Shown one piece after another: positions 25,152 to 33,183 of a DNA stretch of 64,000 nucleotides. The stretch comes from Flavobacterium sp. HTF. Lineage in GTDB: Bacteria; Bacteroidota; Bacteroidia; Flavobacteriales; Flavobacteriaceae. Location: contig NZ_QETH01000007.1 of assembly GCF_003105115.1 (NCBI RefSeq), positions 1 through 64,000 of the forward strand, in the 5' to 3' direction. The translations under genes and the position numbers were made by a program. How positions within the stretch are numbered: position 1 is the stretch's first letter; every line of letters starts with the position of its first letter. The notes beneath the pieces were generated by a model. That model ran no database searches and had not been told where the DNA came from. It worked only from the letters and a program-made list of their open reading frames with translations.

Positions 25152-26090
25152 ATGGAAAATAAAATTTTAGGCTTACACCATATTACTGCAATTGCAGGTG
25201 ACGCTAAACGAAACTTCAACTTTTATTCAAACATATTAGGATTGCGTTTCATCAAAAAAACGGTAAATTTTGACGATCCGGGAACATATCACTTTTACTT
25301 TGGTGATGAGGTTGGAAGCGCAGGAACTATTTTGACTTTTTTCCCTTGGGGAGAAGGAATCCAGCAAGGAAGAAAAGGTTCCGGAATGGCAACAGAAATT
25401 GGCTATTCTGTTCCAAAAGGAAGTCTTGAGTTCTGGCAAAAACGTTTTGAACAATACAATGTGATTTACAATAAACCGTCTGAAAAATTCGGCGAAAAAT
25501 ACCTTACTTTCTTAGACCCGGATGGTTTAAAATTAGAGTTAATCGAATCTAAAACAGACGATAACAGAAAAGGCTGGGAAACTGATGAGGTAAAAGCAGA
25601 TGTGGCTACTAAAGGTTTTCATAACATTACGCTGACTTTAAATGATATCAAACCAACTGCCGCAGTCTTAACAGAAATATTTGGTTATAAACTGATTGAC
25701 CAGGATGTAAACCGTTACCGTTATGCTACAACTGCTGTCGAAAACGCCGCAATTGTGGATTTGGTAGAGTTGGCTGATGAAAAACGCGGTCTGAATGCAA
25801 ATGGAACTGTTCATCACGTTGCCTTCCGTGTAAAAAATGATGAAATTTTAATGCACTTCCGTGAAAAAATCGAGGCTTACCGATTGTCAATTACACCACA
25901 GATAGACAGACAATATTTCCACTCTTTGTATTTCAGAGAACCGGGAGGCGTTTTGTTTGAAATTGCTACTGATAATCCTGGATTTACTGTAGATGAAAGC
26001 TTAGAAGAATTAGGTCTAAACTTAAAACTTCCTGCTCAGTACGAAGCTCAAAGAGCGGCTATTGAAGCGCATTTGGTTAAAATTAATTAA
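25152..26090 (+). CDS. Ring-cleaving dioxygenase, VOC family (MhqO-like)
   Basis: 312 residues with two vicinal-oxygen-chelate halves. The first begins LGLHHITAIAGDAKRNFNFYSNILGLRFIKKTVNFDDPG, with metal-type His at 9-10. The second begins GFHNITLTLNDIKPTAAVLTEIFGY. TVHHVAFRVKN carries the second metal His and REPGGVLFEIATDNPGF the metal Glu, the complete extradiol set. The family is annotated as ring-cleaving dioxygenase MhqO/MhqE/MhqA and is part of electrophile (methylhydroquinone) regulons in Bacillus and Staphylococcus. The promoter shares a palindrome with the GNAT-esterase-cupin unit. Actual ring cleavage is not demonstrated for many members. Confidence 0.88.
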   Translation: MENKILGLHHITAIAGDAKRNFNFYSNILGLRFIKKTVNFDDPGTYHFYFGDEVGSAGTILTFFPWGEGIQQGRKGSGMATEIGYSVPKGSLEFWQKRFEQYNVIYNKPSEKFGEKYLTFLDPDGLKLELIESKTDDNRKGWETDEVKADVATKGFHNITLTLNDIKPTAAVLTEIFGYKLIDQDVNRYRYATTAVENAAIVDLVELADEKRGLNANGTVHHVAFRVKNDEILMHFREKIEAYRLSITPQIDRQYFHSLYFREPGGVLFEIATDNPGFTVDESLEELGLNLKLPAQYEAQRAAIEAHLVKIN

Positions 26091-26157
26091 TCAAAAACAC
26101 GGATGTCGGCAAATAGAAGCATAAAATTGACTATTTTTATTACAATAAATTGACAGT

Positions 26158-26175
26158 CAGTATTTTAAAATACTG
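26158..26175. promoter_or_regulatory. 18-bp perfect palindrome between VOC and GAPDH genes
   Basis: CAGTATTTTAAAATACTG is perfectly self-complementary and followed by TTTTAATT. It could be an operator for the GAPDH gene or a loop-less terminator of the VOC gene; sequence alone does not decide. Confidence 0.5.
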
Positions 26176-26244
26176 TTTTAATTCTATGTTTCTATCTGCT
26201 GCATTTAATTCCACACCAATAAGTAATCCATAAAACAATATATC

Positions 26245-27246
26245 ATGGCAAAAATAGCATTATACGGATTTGGCCGAATCGGAAGACAATTTCTTCGTAT
26301 CGCCTTAAAAAACAATCTTTTTGTTCCTGAAGTCATTGCTGACATTCAGGATATTGATTTGCTCGGTGCGCTTTTTAGTGTCGATTCCAATTACGGAAGA
26401 TGGCACGAAGAAGTAAAAACAGCAGATGAAAATTTTATTATTGGAGACAGAAAAATCCCGTACAAGAATTCTAAGCTGGAAATTCCGGATTGGAAAGCCT
26501 TAGGAGTTGATCTGGTTGTAGATTGTACCGGGCGGGCCACTACAAGAGATAATGCACAAAAACACATCGATAATGGTGCAAAATACGTTTTGGTAAGTGC
26601 ACCAAGTAAATCTCTGGAAGATTGTGATGCAGTACTTTTAAAAGGTATCAATCTGGATCAGTTTGATACTTCAAACCATAAAATCATTAGTATGGGCAGC
26701 TGTACTACAAATGCACTGGCTGCAGTTGTAAAAGTGATTAAAGAAAATTTCGGAATTGAATACGGACTTTTTTCAACGGTTCACTCCTACACCAATACAC
26801 AATCGCTGACAGACCAGCCAATGAAAGACAGACGCGATTCGTGGGCCGCAGCAGAAAATATCATTCCGTCATCATCCGGAGCTGCAAAAGCGTTGCAGTT
26901 TATCTGGAGTGATTTGAAGATTACAGGGAAAGCCTACAGAGTGCCAACCAAAACAGGAAGTATTGCCGAATTGAATTTGGTAACAACCAAAGACTGTACG
27001 GTAGAAGAAGTAAATGACGCTTTCAGAAAAGCAGCAAAAGAAGGCCCGTTAAAAGGGGTTTTGGATGTTTTGGAAGAACAATGGAGTTCTGCCAGAATTG
27101 TAGCAGATCCGCATTCTTCTATTATCGATCTGCCGCTTACCACTAAGCAGGGAAATTTACTTTCTGTAGCTGCATGGTATGATAATGAATGGGGCTTTGC
27201 CAACCGACTTGCTGAAGCTGCCCAATATATTGCTCAAAAAATATAA
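26245..27246 (+). CDS. gap: Glyceraldehyde-3-phosphate dehydrogenase paralogue
   Basis: 333 residues, full length. LYGFGRIGR at 6-14 is the NAD-binding loop and Asp33 fits NAD preference. GSCTTN contains catalytic Cys153 and STVHSYT contains His180. The residue four after the catalytic Cys is Ala157; in many glycolytic GAPDHs it is a second Cys (SCTTNC), which can form a disulfide with the first under oxidation. The gene lies 154 bases after the VOC dioxygenase in a group of electrophile-stress genes and has a rho-independent terminator. It may be an oxidation-tolerant backup rather than the main glycolytic enzyme; that is inference. Confidence 0.9.
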   Translation: MAKIALYGFGRIGRQFLRIALKNNLFVPEVIADIQDIDLLGALFSVDSNYGRWHEEVKTADENFIIGDRKIPYKNSKLEIPDWKALGVDLVVDCTGRATTRDNAQKHIDNGAKYVLVSAPSKSLEDCDAVLLKGINLDQFDTSNHKIISMGSCTTNALAAVVKVIKENFGIEYGLFSTVHSYTNTQSLTDQPMKDRRDSWAAAENIIPSSSGAAKALQFIWSDLKITGKAYRVPTKTGSIAELNLVTTKDCTVEEVNDAFRKAAKEGPLKGVLDVLEEQWSSARIVADPHSSIIDLPLTTKQGNLLSVAAWYDNEWGFANRLAEAAQYIAQKI

Positions 27247-27258
27247 GTAGTATTCTTT

Positions 27259-27297
27259 AAAAAGCTGTCTAATTTTTAGATGGCTTTTTTAATTTTT
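27259..27297 (+). terminator. Terminator after GAPDH gene
   Basis: AAAAAGCTGTCTAA pairs with TTAGATGGCTTTTT with one mismatched step, followed by TTAATTTTT. Confidence 0.88.
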
Positions 27298-27390
27298 ATG
27301 ACTTATCTTTATGAATATCCACGTCAAATGGATAACCAGTATTTATAAACATTCGTAATCGTGGTTTTTAACTCATATATTTAAATTTTC

Positions 27391-27918
27391 ATGAACATAA
27401 CAATAAAGAAAATCACTGCTGCCCTATTCTTTTGCCTGGCTTTTCATTTGGTACAGGCTCAGGAAAAAGACGCCGACAAATGCCGGTATACCAAAACTGC
27501 GGACGGTTACCTGATGGTGCTGCGCGAAGGTGACAATGTCCTAGCTTTGCTTGAAAACCTTGCCAGAGAACAACAGATTCCCTCGGCGCACTTCACCGGA
27601 ATAGGTTTTGCAAAAGAGGCCACCTTTGGCTTTTATGACTTTGAAAAAAAGAAATTTAATCCCAAAACTTTTCGTAAAGTAGAAATGGGAAGCCTGACGG
27701 GATCCATTGCCTGGAATGATAAAGAACCTTCCCTGCATATGCACGGAGTAGCGACCGATGAAAAATTTGATGCTAACGGCGGACATATACTGGGCCTTAC
27801 TGTGGGAACCGGTTCTATGGAAATCTATATCACGCCCTATACTGAAAAACTCCAAAGAAAAAAAGAACAGCCGCTGAATGCCAATGTACTTCAGCTACCT
27901 TGCCTGGGTATCCACTAA
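27391..27918 (+). CDS. Exported PPC (DUF296) domain protein
   Basis: 175 residues. A Sec signal peptide (MNITIKKITAALFFCLAFHLVQAQ) precedes a PPC/DUF296 domain from about residue 35: YLMVLREGDNVLALLENLAREQQIPSAHFTGIGFAKEATFGFY, then LHMHGVATDEKFDANGGHILGLTVGTGSMEIYI. The H.H...(x12)GGH histidines match the metal-type site of bacterial PPC proteins. Most relatives, including plant AT-hook proteins, are cytosolic or nuclear; a signal peptide puts this one in the periplasm, so DNA binding is unlikely. Its final bases overlap the convergent histidine kinase gene by four bases. Confidence 0.85.
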   Translation: MNITIKKITAALFFCLAFHLVQAQEKDADKCRYTKTADGYLMVLREGDNVLALLENLAREQQIPSAHFTGIGFAKEATFGFYDFEKKKFNPKTFRKVEMGSLTGSIAWNDKEPSLHMHGVATDEKFDANGGHILGLTVGTGSMEIYITPYTEKLQRKKEQPLNANVLQLPCLGIH

Positions 27919-29453
27919 TAGTTAGCCGTTTCCGTCAAAGTAAATTTTAAGAGTACACAAGTTCCGTTTTTACTGCGAATTTCGAATTCAGCATCGATAT
28001 CCCTGGCAAGCCCCTGCATTAATTTGAGTCCCAAAGAAGTATTATGGAAAGGATCGAAATCTGCGGGAAGCCCAATACCATTATCACTGATCTGTAAGGT
28101 AAAGGTATTGTTATCGCCGGTTTTAAGAGAAATATCAATGATGCCCTGAACATTATTTGGGAACGCATATTTTATGGAATTAGTCACCGCTTCGTTGAAA
28201 ATCAAACCAATAGGTATGGAGTGAGACAGCGGTAAATCAAAATTATCGATATCCAGAACAAACCGCACCGACTTTTCCATATGAAAAGAGTCCTTTAAAT
28301 ACTCTGACAATTCGAAAATATAGGACGGCATGTTAATAATCGATAAATTCTCCGACTGATACAACTTCTGATGAATCAGTGACATAGAATGAATTCGGTT
28401 CTGGCTGCTGCTGATTGCCTGCAGCGCTTCTTCATTCTTTAGAAATTCTGCCTGACTTGCCAGAAGTCCCACTACCATATGCAGGTTATTTTTTACCCGG
28501 TGATGAATTTCACGCAACAGCCATTCCTTTTCAATGAGCATATTTTGGAGGGTGGCATTTTTTTGGTTAATCTCCTCCTGCTGCCCTTCAAGTGTCCTGT
28601 TTGTTTTTTTCTTGAACTTAAAACTCTTGTAAAGCAGTCCCAGAATTATAAGTAAAAGTCCCAGAAAGGTAATCATGGAATTCCGTATAAACGCAGCATT
28701 CCTAAGTTCATTCTGCTGCAGAAGGGTTTTATTGCGCAGGATGATAATATCTTTATTTTTCTTTTCTGTTTCATAAAGAATATTAAGCCTGGTGTAAATG
28801 GGATAAAAATCCTTCTCCTCCAGATTGGCCGCTTTATATAAAACCATTGCTTTTTCCAGCGATGCCATTGCTTTGGGAAAATTTTTGTACCGGTAATACA
28901 ATTCGCCAATCTCCCTGTAACAGTCACTCCTTCTTTTTATATTTCCCGAAAGCGCAAACAAAGCGGCAGCCTTGCGAATCGGTATGAATTTCTCGTTCAT
29001 TGGTGCTTCATTGCGCATTTTAGCCGACCATAACATCACCCAGGCTTCTGCGAGCTCGTCTGTATGATTTGTACTGGTCAGTAATGCAATCGCTTCTTTG
29101 GCAGATCGTTCAATCATCTCATTGTTGTTACGGAGCTGATACAGCATGGAAAGCTGCAGGTAACATTTGCCCTGATAAAGAACAGAATGCAGAGACCGGC
29201 TGAGACGAAGGGCCTGATGGGCATAATCGAATGCTTTCTGGAGTTGTCGGGGTTTATAATTTTGGGCTTCATACCAGTCACTTAAGAGCAATAAAGTGTT
29301 GACTTTGTCAATTCCCTGTAAACAGGCCAGGGCACGTTCATCGCTTTTAACCTGTCCCGGTGTATAAGCTCCTTCCCGTGCATCCATATTAAGGGAATAT
29401 CCTATGAACAACAGGACAAACATCATGTATCCTTTGGAAGAAGACGGTATCAT
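27915..29453 (-). CDS. TPR-containing sensor histidine kinase (HisKA_2/HWE-like)
   Basis: 512 residues. Signal sequence (a second possible start is Met10 or Met11, MMFVLLFIGYSLNM), periplasmic TPR-like helices about 35-235, one transmembrane helix about 259-276 (ITFLGLLLIILGLLYKSF), a coiled coil 282-312 and a kinase core. The H box is REIHHRVKNNLHMVVGLLASQ with the phospho-acceptor at His317/318. The ATPase has the N box FNEAVTNSIKYAF, G1 ISDNGIGLP and G2 SLGLKLMQGLARDI. No response regulator is adjacent, so the partner is encoded elsewhere. Its end overlaps the convergent PPC gene by four bases. Confidence 0.88.
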   Translation of the reverse strand: MIPSSSKGYMMFVLLFIGYSLNMDAREGAYTPGQVKSDERALACLQGIDKVNTLLLLSDWYEAQNYKPRQLQKAFDYAHQALRLSRSLHSVLYQGKCYLQLSMLYQLRNNNEMIERSAKEAIALLTSTNHTDELAEAWVMLWSAKMRNEAPMNEKFIPIRKAAALFALSGNIKRRSDCYREIGELYYRYKNFPKAMASLEKAMVLYKAANLEEKDFYPIYTRLNILYETEKKNKDIIILRNKTLLQQNELRNAAFIRNSMITFLGLLLIILGLLYKSFKFKKKTNRTLEGQQEEINQKNATLQNMLIEKEWLLREIHHRVKNNLHMVVGLLASQAEFLKNEEALQAISSSQNRIHSMSLIHQKLYQSENLSIINMPSYIFELSEYLKDSFHMEKSVRFVLDIDNFDLPLSHSIPIGLIFNEAVTNSIKYAFPNNVQGIIDISLKTGDNNTFTLQISDNGIGLPADFDPFHNTSLGLKLMQGLARDIDAEFEIRSKNGTCVLLKFTLTETANY

Positions 29454-29582
29454 TTATTTGTGTCAGGAGTTAAATTGAAAGTATCAAAATTATCAATAAA
29501 TTGGATTATAACGGTCGGGAATCCCTTTTTTTTGAGAAGACGATATATCGTTGTTTTGTATTGATTTCGTGCAGCATTCCAG

Positions 29583-29620
29583 AAATACTAAACCCGGGAC
29601 AATTGCCCGGGTTAGTATTT
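29583..29620 (-). terminator. Long hairpin after SDR-SnoaL unit
   Basis: AAATACTAAACCCGGG pairs with CCCGGGTTAGTATTT with one bulged base. It lies 83 bases beyond the stop codon of the SnoaL-like gene. The U-tract is weak, so processing rather than factor-independent termination is possible. Confidence 0.6.
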
Positions 29621-29702
29621 ATCCTGCTACATTTTTACATTATATACTGAATGAAGATTAGATAAATTATTGAAATCATTTTTGTAAAATCCTTCGAAAA
29701 AT

Positions 29703-30023
29703 TTAGTTGATTGTCAGGTATGATATACGTTCTTCTTCAAACTCAAAATTGTAATGAAGAAGTATCGGACTACCGGGAAAATTCCCTGAAACTTCCGATT
29801 TTAAAACTCCTTTTGCTGTATTACCTTCAAAACTGACAGGTTTCATTACCGCACTGTATTTTTCATTACTTTCATTTATCCATGATTCTATAGCCGCTTT
29901 TCCGATGTAGGTCTTTCCTTCATCCAATACTTTTGCCATTTCCGAAAAACAATTGGCATAAGCTGTGCTGTCAGCATTGTTCTGTGCGTCAATTAAGTCT
30001 TGTATTACTTCTGGTAGTTTCAT
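29703..30023 (-). CDS. SnoaL-like / NTF2-fold protein
   Basis: 106 residues forming a single small NTF2-like fold: MKLPEVIQDLIDAQNNADSTAYANCFSE, then EGKTYIGKAAIESWINESNEKY and a C-terminal beta sheet ending YNFEFEEERISYLTI. This is the typical 'nuclear transport factor 2 family' protein. No catalytic residues can be named. It follows the SDR gene on the same strand after 41 bases and probably belongs to the same HxlR-controlled unit. Confidence 0.82.
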   Translation of the reverse strand: MKLPEVIQDLIDAQNNADSTAYANCFSEMAKVLDEGKTYIGKAAIESWINESNEKYSAVMKPVSFEGNTAKGVLKSEVSGNFPGSPILLHYNFEFEEERISYLTIN

Positions 30024-30064
30024 ATTTTATCTGTTTTAATGTTTGATAATTGATTTGTTAAATA

Positions 30065-30859
30065 TTAAATTGTGGGTACTGTGCCTCCATCAATAATATA
30101 CTCTGCTCCTGTCAGGTAACCGGCTCTCGGTGAGGCAAGAAATCCTACCAGTTCCGCTACTTCTTCAGGCATCGCAGGCCTTCCGTAAGGTATTCCGCCC
30201 AGAGCTGCCATAACACTTTCTTCAGCCTGCTTAAGAGATATGTTGCTGCTTTCTGAAATACGCTCCATCATTCTTATAGAAGCATCGGTCATAATCCAGC
30301 CTGGAGAAACTGTCAGTACCCTTACCCCTTTGGAAGAAACTTCCTTTGATAGTCCTTTACTGTAATTAATCAGCCCTGCTTTTGCAGCTGCATAAGGAAG
30401 TGTAGAATCATACAGCGGCAATTTTCCCTGAATAGATCCAATATGTATGATTACACCTGCGCCATTTGTGACCATTTGCGGCAGAAAAGCCTTGTCCAGT
30501 CGAACCGGAGCAAGTAAATTGGTTTGTATGGTTTCTTCCCAGTCTTTGTTTGTCAATACTGAAAATCCGCCTGCGGGGGTTTCAGATGCCCCAAGATTAT
30601 TTACCAGGATATCTACCCTTCCAAATTTTTCTAATATAGCAGATGCTATTGTGTCTGCGCTCTCCGGTTTACTCAGGTCAGCCGAAATAAAGTGTAAATC
30701 TGCATCGGGTGATTCGGGATGATTTCTTGCAGTTATAATTACGGTAGCACCCGCATTTTTTAATCGTTCCGCAATGGCTCTTCCGGCCCCTTTTGTTCCA
30801 CCTGTCACCAAAGCAATTTTGCCTGACAATTCGTTTTGATATTCCATTTTTTGTTCCAT
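30065..30859 (-). CDS. SDR family oxidoreductase
   Basis: 264 residues. TGGTKGAGRAIAERL starting at 19 is the cofactor loop, followed by ITARN with Arg43 favouring NADP(H). VNNLGASE is the NNAG-equivalent (Ala to Leu change), IHIGSIQG holds the catalytic Ser, and LPYAAAKAGLINYSKGL gives Tyr-x3-Lys. The C-terminus (GFLASPRAGYLTGAEYIIDGGTVP) is standard. An alternative start is Met5. It is divergent from the HxlR-type regulator and followed by the SnoaL-like gene. Substrate unknown. Confidence 0.88.
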   Translation of the reverse strand: MEQKMEYQNELSGKIALVTGGTKGAGRAIAERLKNAGATVIITARNHPESPDADLHFISADLSKPESADTIASAILEKFGRVDILVNNLGASETPAGGFSVLTNKDWEETIQTNLLAPVRLDKAFLPQMVTNGAGVIIHIGSIQGKLPLYDSTLPYAAAKAGLINYSKGLSKEVSSKGVRVLTVSPGWIMTDASIRMMERISESSNISLKQAEESVMAALGGIPYGRPAMPEEVAELVGFLASPRAGYLTGAEYIIDGGTVPTI

Positions 30860-30870
30860 TATAATTTCTT

Positions 30871-30955
30871 TTGTACAAATTTGGGAAGTATAACATTACC
30901 AGACAAGTACGGAAATACGAATCACATAGGGATAAATTATTCCCCTATTGTACAA
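30871..30955. promoter_or_regulatory. SDR/HxlR intergenic region with two TTGTACAA palindromes
   Basis: The 8-bp palindrome TTGTACAA occurs at 30871-30878, near the SDR start, and at 30948-30955, near the HxlR start, each followed by AT. One copy lies at each divergent promoter, as expected for an autoregulatory HxlR-type operator. The copy near the SDR gene may instead be part of a -7/start region, because TTTGTAcAA also occurs downstream of -7 boxes elsewhere in the window. Confidence 0.5.
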
Positions 30956-30982
30956 ATCGGAACATAGGTTTACCTTTACAAT

Positions 30983-31363
30983 ATGTATGAGAGAAAAATA
31001 ATACCGAACTTAAACTGTGGACTTGACCTGATTGGTGAAGTTCTTTACGGTAAATGGAAGATTCGTTTGCTTTGGTTTATTAATGAAGGACATAAAAGAC
31101 CAAGTGAACTACAGCGAAAGATACCTGATGCTTCGCGCAGGGTTTTAAATATACAGCTGAATGAACTGGAAGAACACGACCTGGTTGTCAAGAAAATATA
31201 TCCGGTAGTACCACCCAAAGTGGAATACAGCCTTACGGAATTTGGAATGAGCCTTATTCCCGTAATAGGAAGTCTTGGGCGCTGGGGCGACGAGCATCAG
31301 GAACGGCTTAGAATGCTGATTATTAAAAAATTTACGCCTGTAAGCCCTACTGAAGATGACTAA
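30983..31363 (+). CDS. HxlR family winged-helix regulator
   Basis: 126 residues. LIGEVLYGKWKIRLLWFINEGHKRPSELQRKIPDASRRVLNIQLNELEEHDLVVKKIYPVVPPKVEYSLTEFG is the complete HxlR domain: 'GgKW...IL..L..G..RF.EL.r.i.gis...Lt..L.eLe..GlV.R..y..vPp.VeYsLT..G'. These regulators commonly sense electrophiles or aldehydes through cysteines; this protein has one Cys at position 13 (NLNCGLD), which aligns with the N-terminal sensing Cys of several HxlR proteins. It is divergent from the SDR-SnoaL unit. TACCTTTA at 30971-30978 lies four bases before the ATG, suggesting a leaderless message. Confidence 0.88.
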   Translation: MYERKIIPNLNCGLDLIGEVLYGKWKIRLLWFINEGHKRPSELQRKIPDASRRVLNIQLNELEEHDLVVKKIYPVVPPKVEYSLTEFGMSLIPVIGSLGRWGDEHQERLRMLIIKKFTPVSPTEDD

Positions 31364-31410
31364 ATCATCGTACTGCCGCGAGTTTTAAAAAATCGTATTA
31401 CCCTAAAATA

Positions 31411-31446
31411 AAAAAGCCCGGAAATTAACTTTCCGGGCTTTTTTTA
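31411..31446 (+). terminator. Terminator after HxlR gene
   Basis: AAAGCCCGGAAA pairs with TTTCCGGGCTTT across TTAAC, followed by T7; also suits the converging beta-helix gene. Confidence 0.93.
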
Positions 31447-31473
31447 TGCTATAGATTTTAAATATCTCTGAAA

Positions 31474-32763
31474 TTATCTTCCGCTTGAAGCAGTAATTTT
31501 CCCTAATTGTAACCTGAAATCCGGTTTCTTTGGATTGAAGATATCCACAAACGTTTCCTTGTTATCACTTTGAGAATAAACGTTAAAGAACAGACTGTTT
31601 CCGTACCAGTTCTCTAAATCTTCATTATTAGAGTTGTATTCAGTAAAGATGTTTCCGTTACAAAGGTTGAAGAACATCTCTTCAAATTTGATTTTCTTAA
31701 GGTTAACGTCATTGATTTCCGTTTTGCTGTCTATCAATACAGCTGGATTAAATCCTGAAATTACGCTACGTTTCATCTCTACAGAAGCATTTTCGGCAAC
31801 ATAAACTGCCTCTTTTACTAAACCTGCCTGAATATCAGCCTTAATATTTTCACTGTCATTTAACATTGTAATATTAGAAGCTACTACCTGAGTTCCTTTT
31901 TTCGTAAAGTCAGTTTCGTTTTTCTTTTCATATGATTTTACTTCCATACAACGTGAACCATCTTTGTTACTTGACAGGTAAGATGATCTTACTGCCAAAG
32001 AATTGAACAAACGACATTGTGCTCCTTGTGTAAATTTAAAATCATCATTTATTGATTTGTAAGAAACAAACTGATTAGCGTTTACATCTCCTCCGAAAAA
32101 GGCAAATGAATCACCACCAGAGTAGCTTACCATTACATTATCTAAAATAGTTTTGTTACCAACTCCTGCAATAGTTAAACCGTTAAAAGTGTCTACACCT
32201 TTTACTTTTTTTCCTGCAAATTCAATTCTCACAAATCTCAGGATTCCTGAATTTGAAGCAGCGTTGTTACCACCATAATTTGTAAGTGTTGGATCAAGGT
32301 CCAGGTTATAAGAACCTACATTTCCTAATTTATTGATCGGAGCATCTCCCAAAATAACTACTCCACCCCAGTCTCCGGCTTTTTTTACACTACGGTTTGA
32401 AGTAAATACAATCGGGTCAGTTTCAAGACCGTCTGCGATTAACTGCGCACCTTTTGTTACTACAAGAGTTCCCTTAGATTCGAAGTCACCTATGATTAAA
32501 GTTCCCGGTTCAATTGTTAAGACAGCATTGTTGGTCACATATACATTTCCCTGCAACACATACACATTCTTCTTCAGTAATTTAGTATTTACTGATATGT
32601 TTCCAGCAAGAATTTGATTTGGGTCTCCATATTGTACTTTATGGGGCTTAAATTCTGTCCAGTTGTTTAACCAGTTGCTGTAGCCAATAATTCCTTTCTC
32701 CTGTTGTGCACTCACATTTGCAGCGATCAAAAGAAAGCAGATGATTTGAGTAATTTTTTTCAT
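31474..32763 (-). CDS. Secreted right-handed beta-helix-like protein
   Basis: 429 residues with a Sec signal peptide (MKKITQIICFLLIAANVSAQ). The middle is a series of short beta-strand turns: GNVYVTNNAVLTIEPGTLIIGDFESKGTLVVTKGAQLIADG, DPIVFTSNRSVKKAGDWGGVVILGDAPIN, LRFVRIEFAGKK, TILDNVMVSYSGGDSFAFFGGDVNANQFVSYKS. This 'GTLVV..GAkLiAeG....PIVFTS...W.GvvilG' pattern is common in Bacteroidota cell-surface proteins, some annotated as right-handed beta-helix or mislabelled transporters. The C-terminus (FRLQLGKITASSGR) lacks a T9SS tail. Monocistronic; no enzyme assignment is justified. Confidence 0.75.
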   Translation of the reverse strand: MKKITQIICFLLIAANVSAQQEKGIIGYSNWLNNWTEFKPHKVQYGDPNQILAGNISVNTKLLKKNVYVLQGNVYVTNNAVLTIEPGTLIIGDFESKGTLVVTKGAQLIADGLETDPIVFTSNRSVKKAGDWGGVVILGDAPINKLGNVGSYNLDLDPTLTNYGGNNAASNSGILRFVRIEFAGKKVKGVDTFNGLTIAGVGNKTILDNVMVSYSGGDSFAFFGGDVNANQFVSYKSINDDFKFTQGAQCRLFNSLAVRSSYLSSNKDGSRCMEVKSYEKKNETDFTKKGTQVVASNITMLNDSENIKADIQAGLVKEAVYVAENASVEMKRSVISGFNPAVLIDSKTEINDVNLKKIKFEEMFFNLCNGNIFTEYNSNNEDLENWYGNSLFFNVYSQSDNKETFVDIFNPKKPDFRLQLGKITASSGR

Positions 32764-33183
32764 GATAAGGGGGGTATTAAATTTGTATTTAGGGCATACA
32801 CCTATTGTCAGTGTATTAACAAAAATATGTAAATTAAATTAAACTTCCGCTCGATTTTATTTATTTTTTTTTGACCGCATCAAGGGTCAGATGGAAGATT
32901 CAAAAAATTGCATTTATCACTACAGGAGAAACAAAAACCTGTAAATTATTATATATCAAAAACTTAAAAAGGATTTAATTGGAACTAAACACGGCTATCA
33001 TTAAAAAATTTATTCTTTTTTGTGATAAATTCTTTAGTTTGTCAGCTATATCTAAAATATATTTTTAAAAATAAAAACAGTATATTCTGACTTACCAATC
33101 TGTTTTTACATGTTTTATCTGATTAAATTAAGAGCCATAACGGGCTCTGTTTTAGAAAAAGACTGATGCTTTTCTGTATTTTT
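32764..33183. other. 420-bp intergenic stretch
   Basis: Very AT-rich with no protein-like frame. It carries the promoter of the beta-helix gene, not localised, and a hairpin AGAGCC/GGCTCT at 33131-33148 that probably ends the four-repeat lipoprotein gene. Nothing else recognised. Confidence 0.6.
33130..33150 (-). terminator. Possible terminator of four-repeat lipoprotein gene
   Basis: AGAGCC and GGCTCT form a 6-bp stem 36 bases after the stop codon; the tail on the minus strand is only TTAATTTAAT. Confidence 0.5.
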
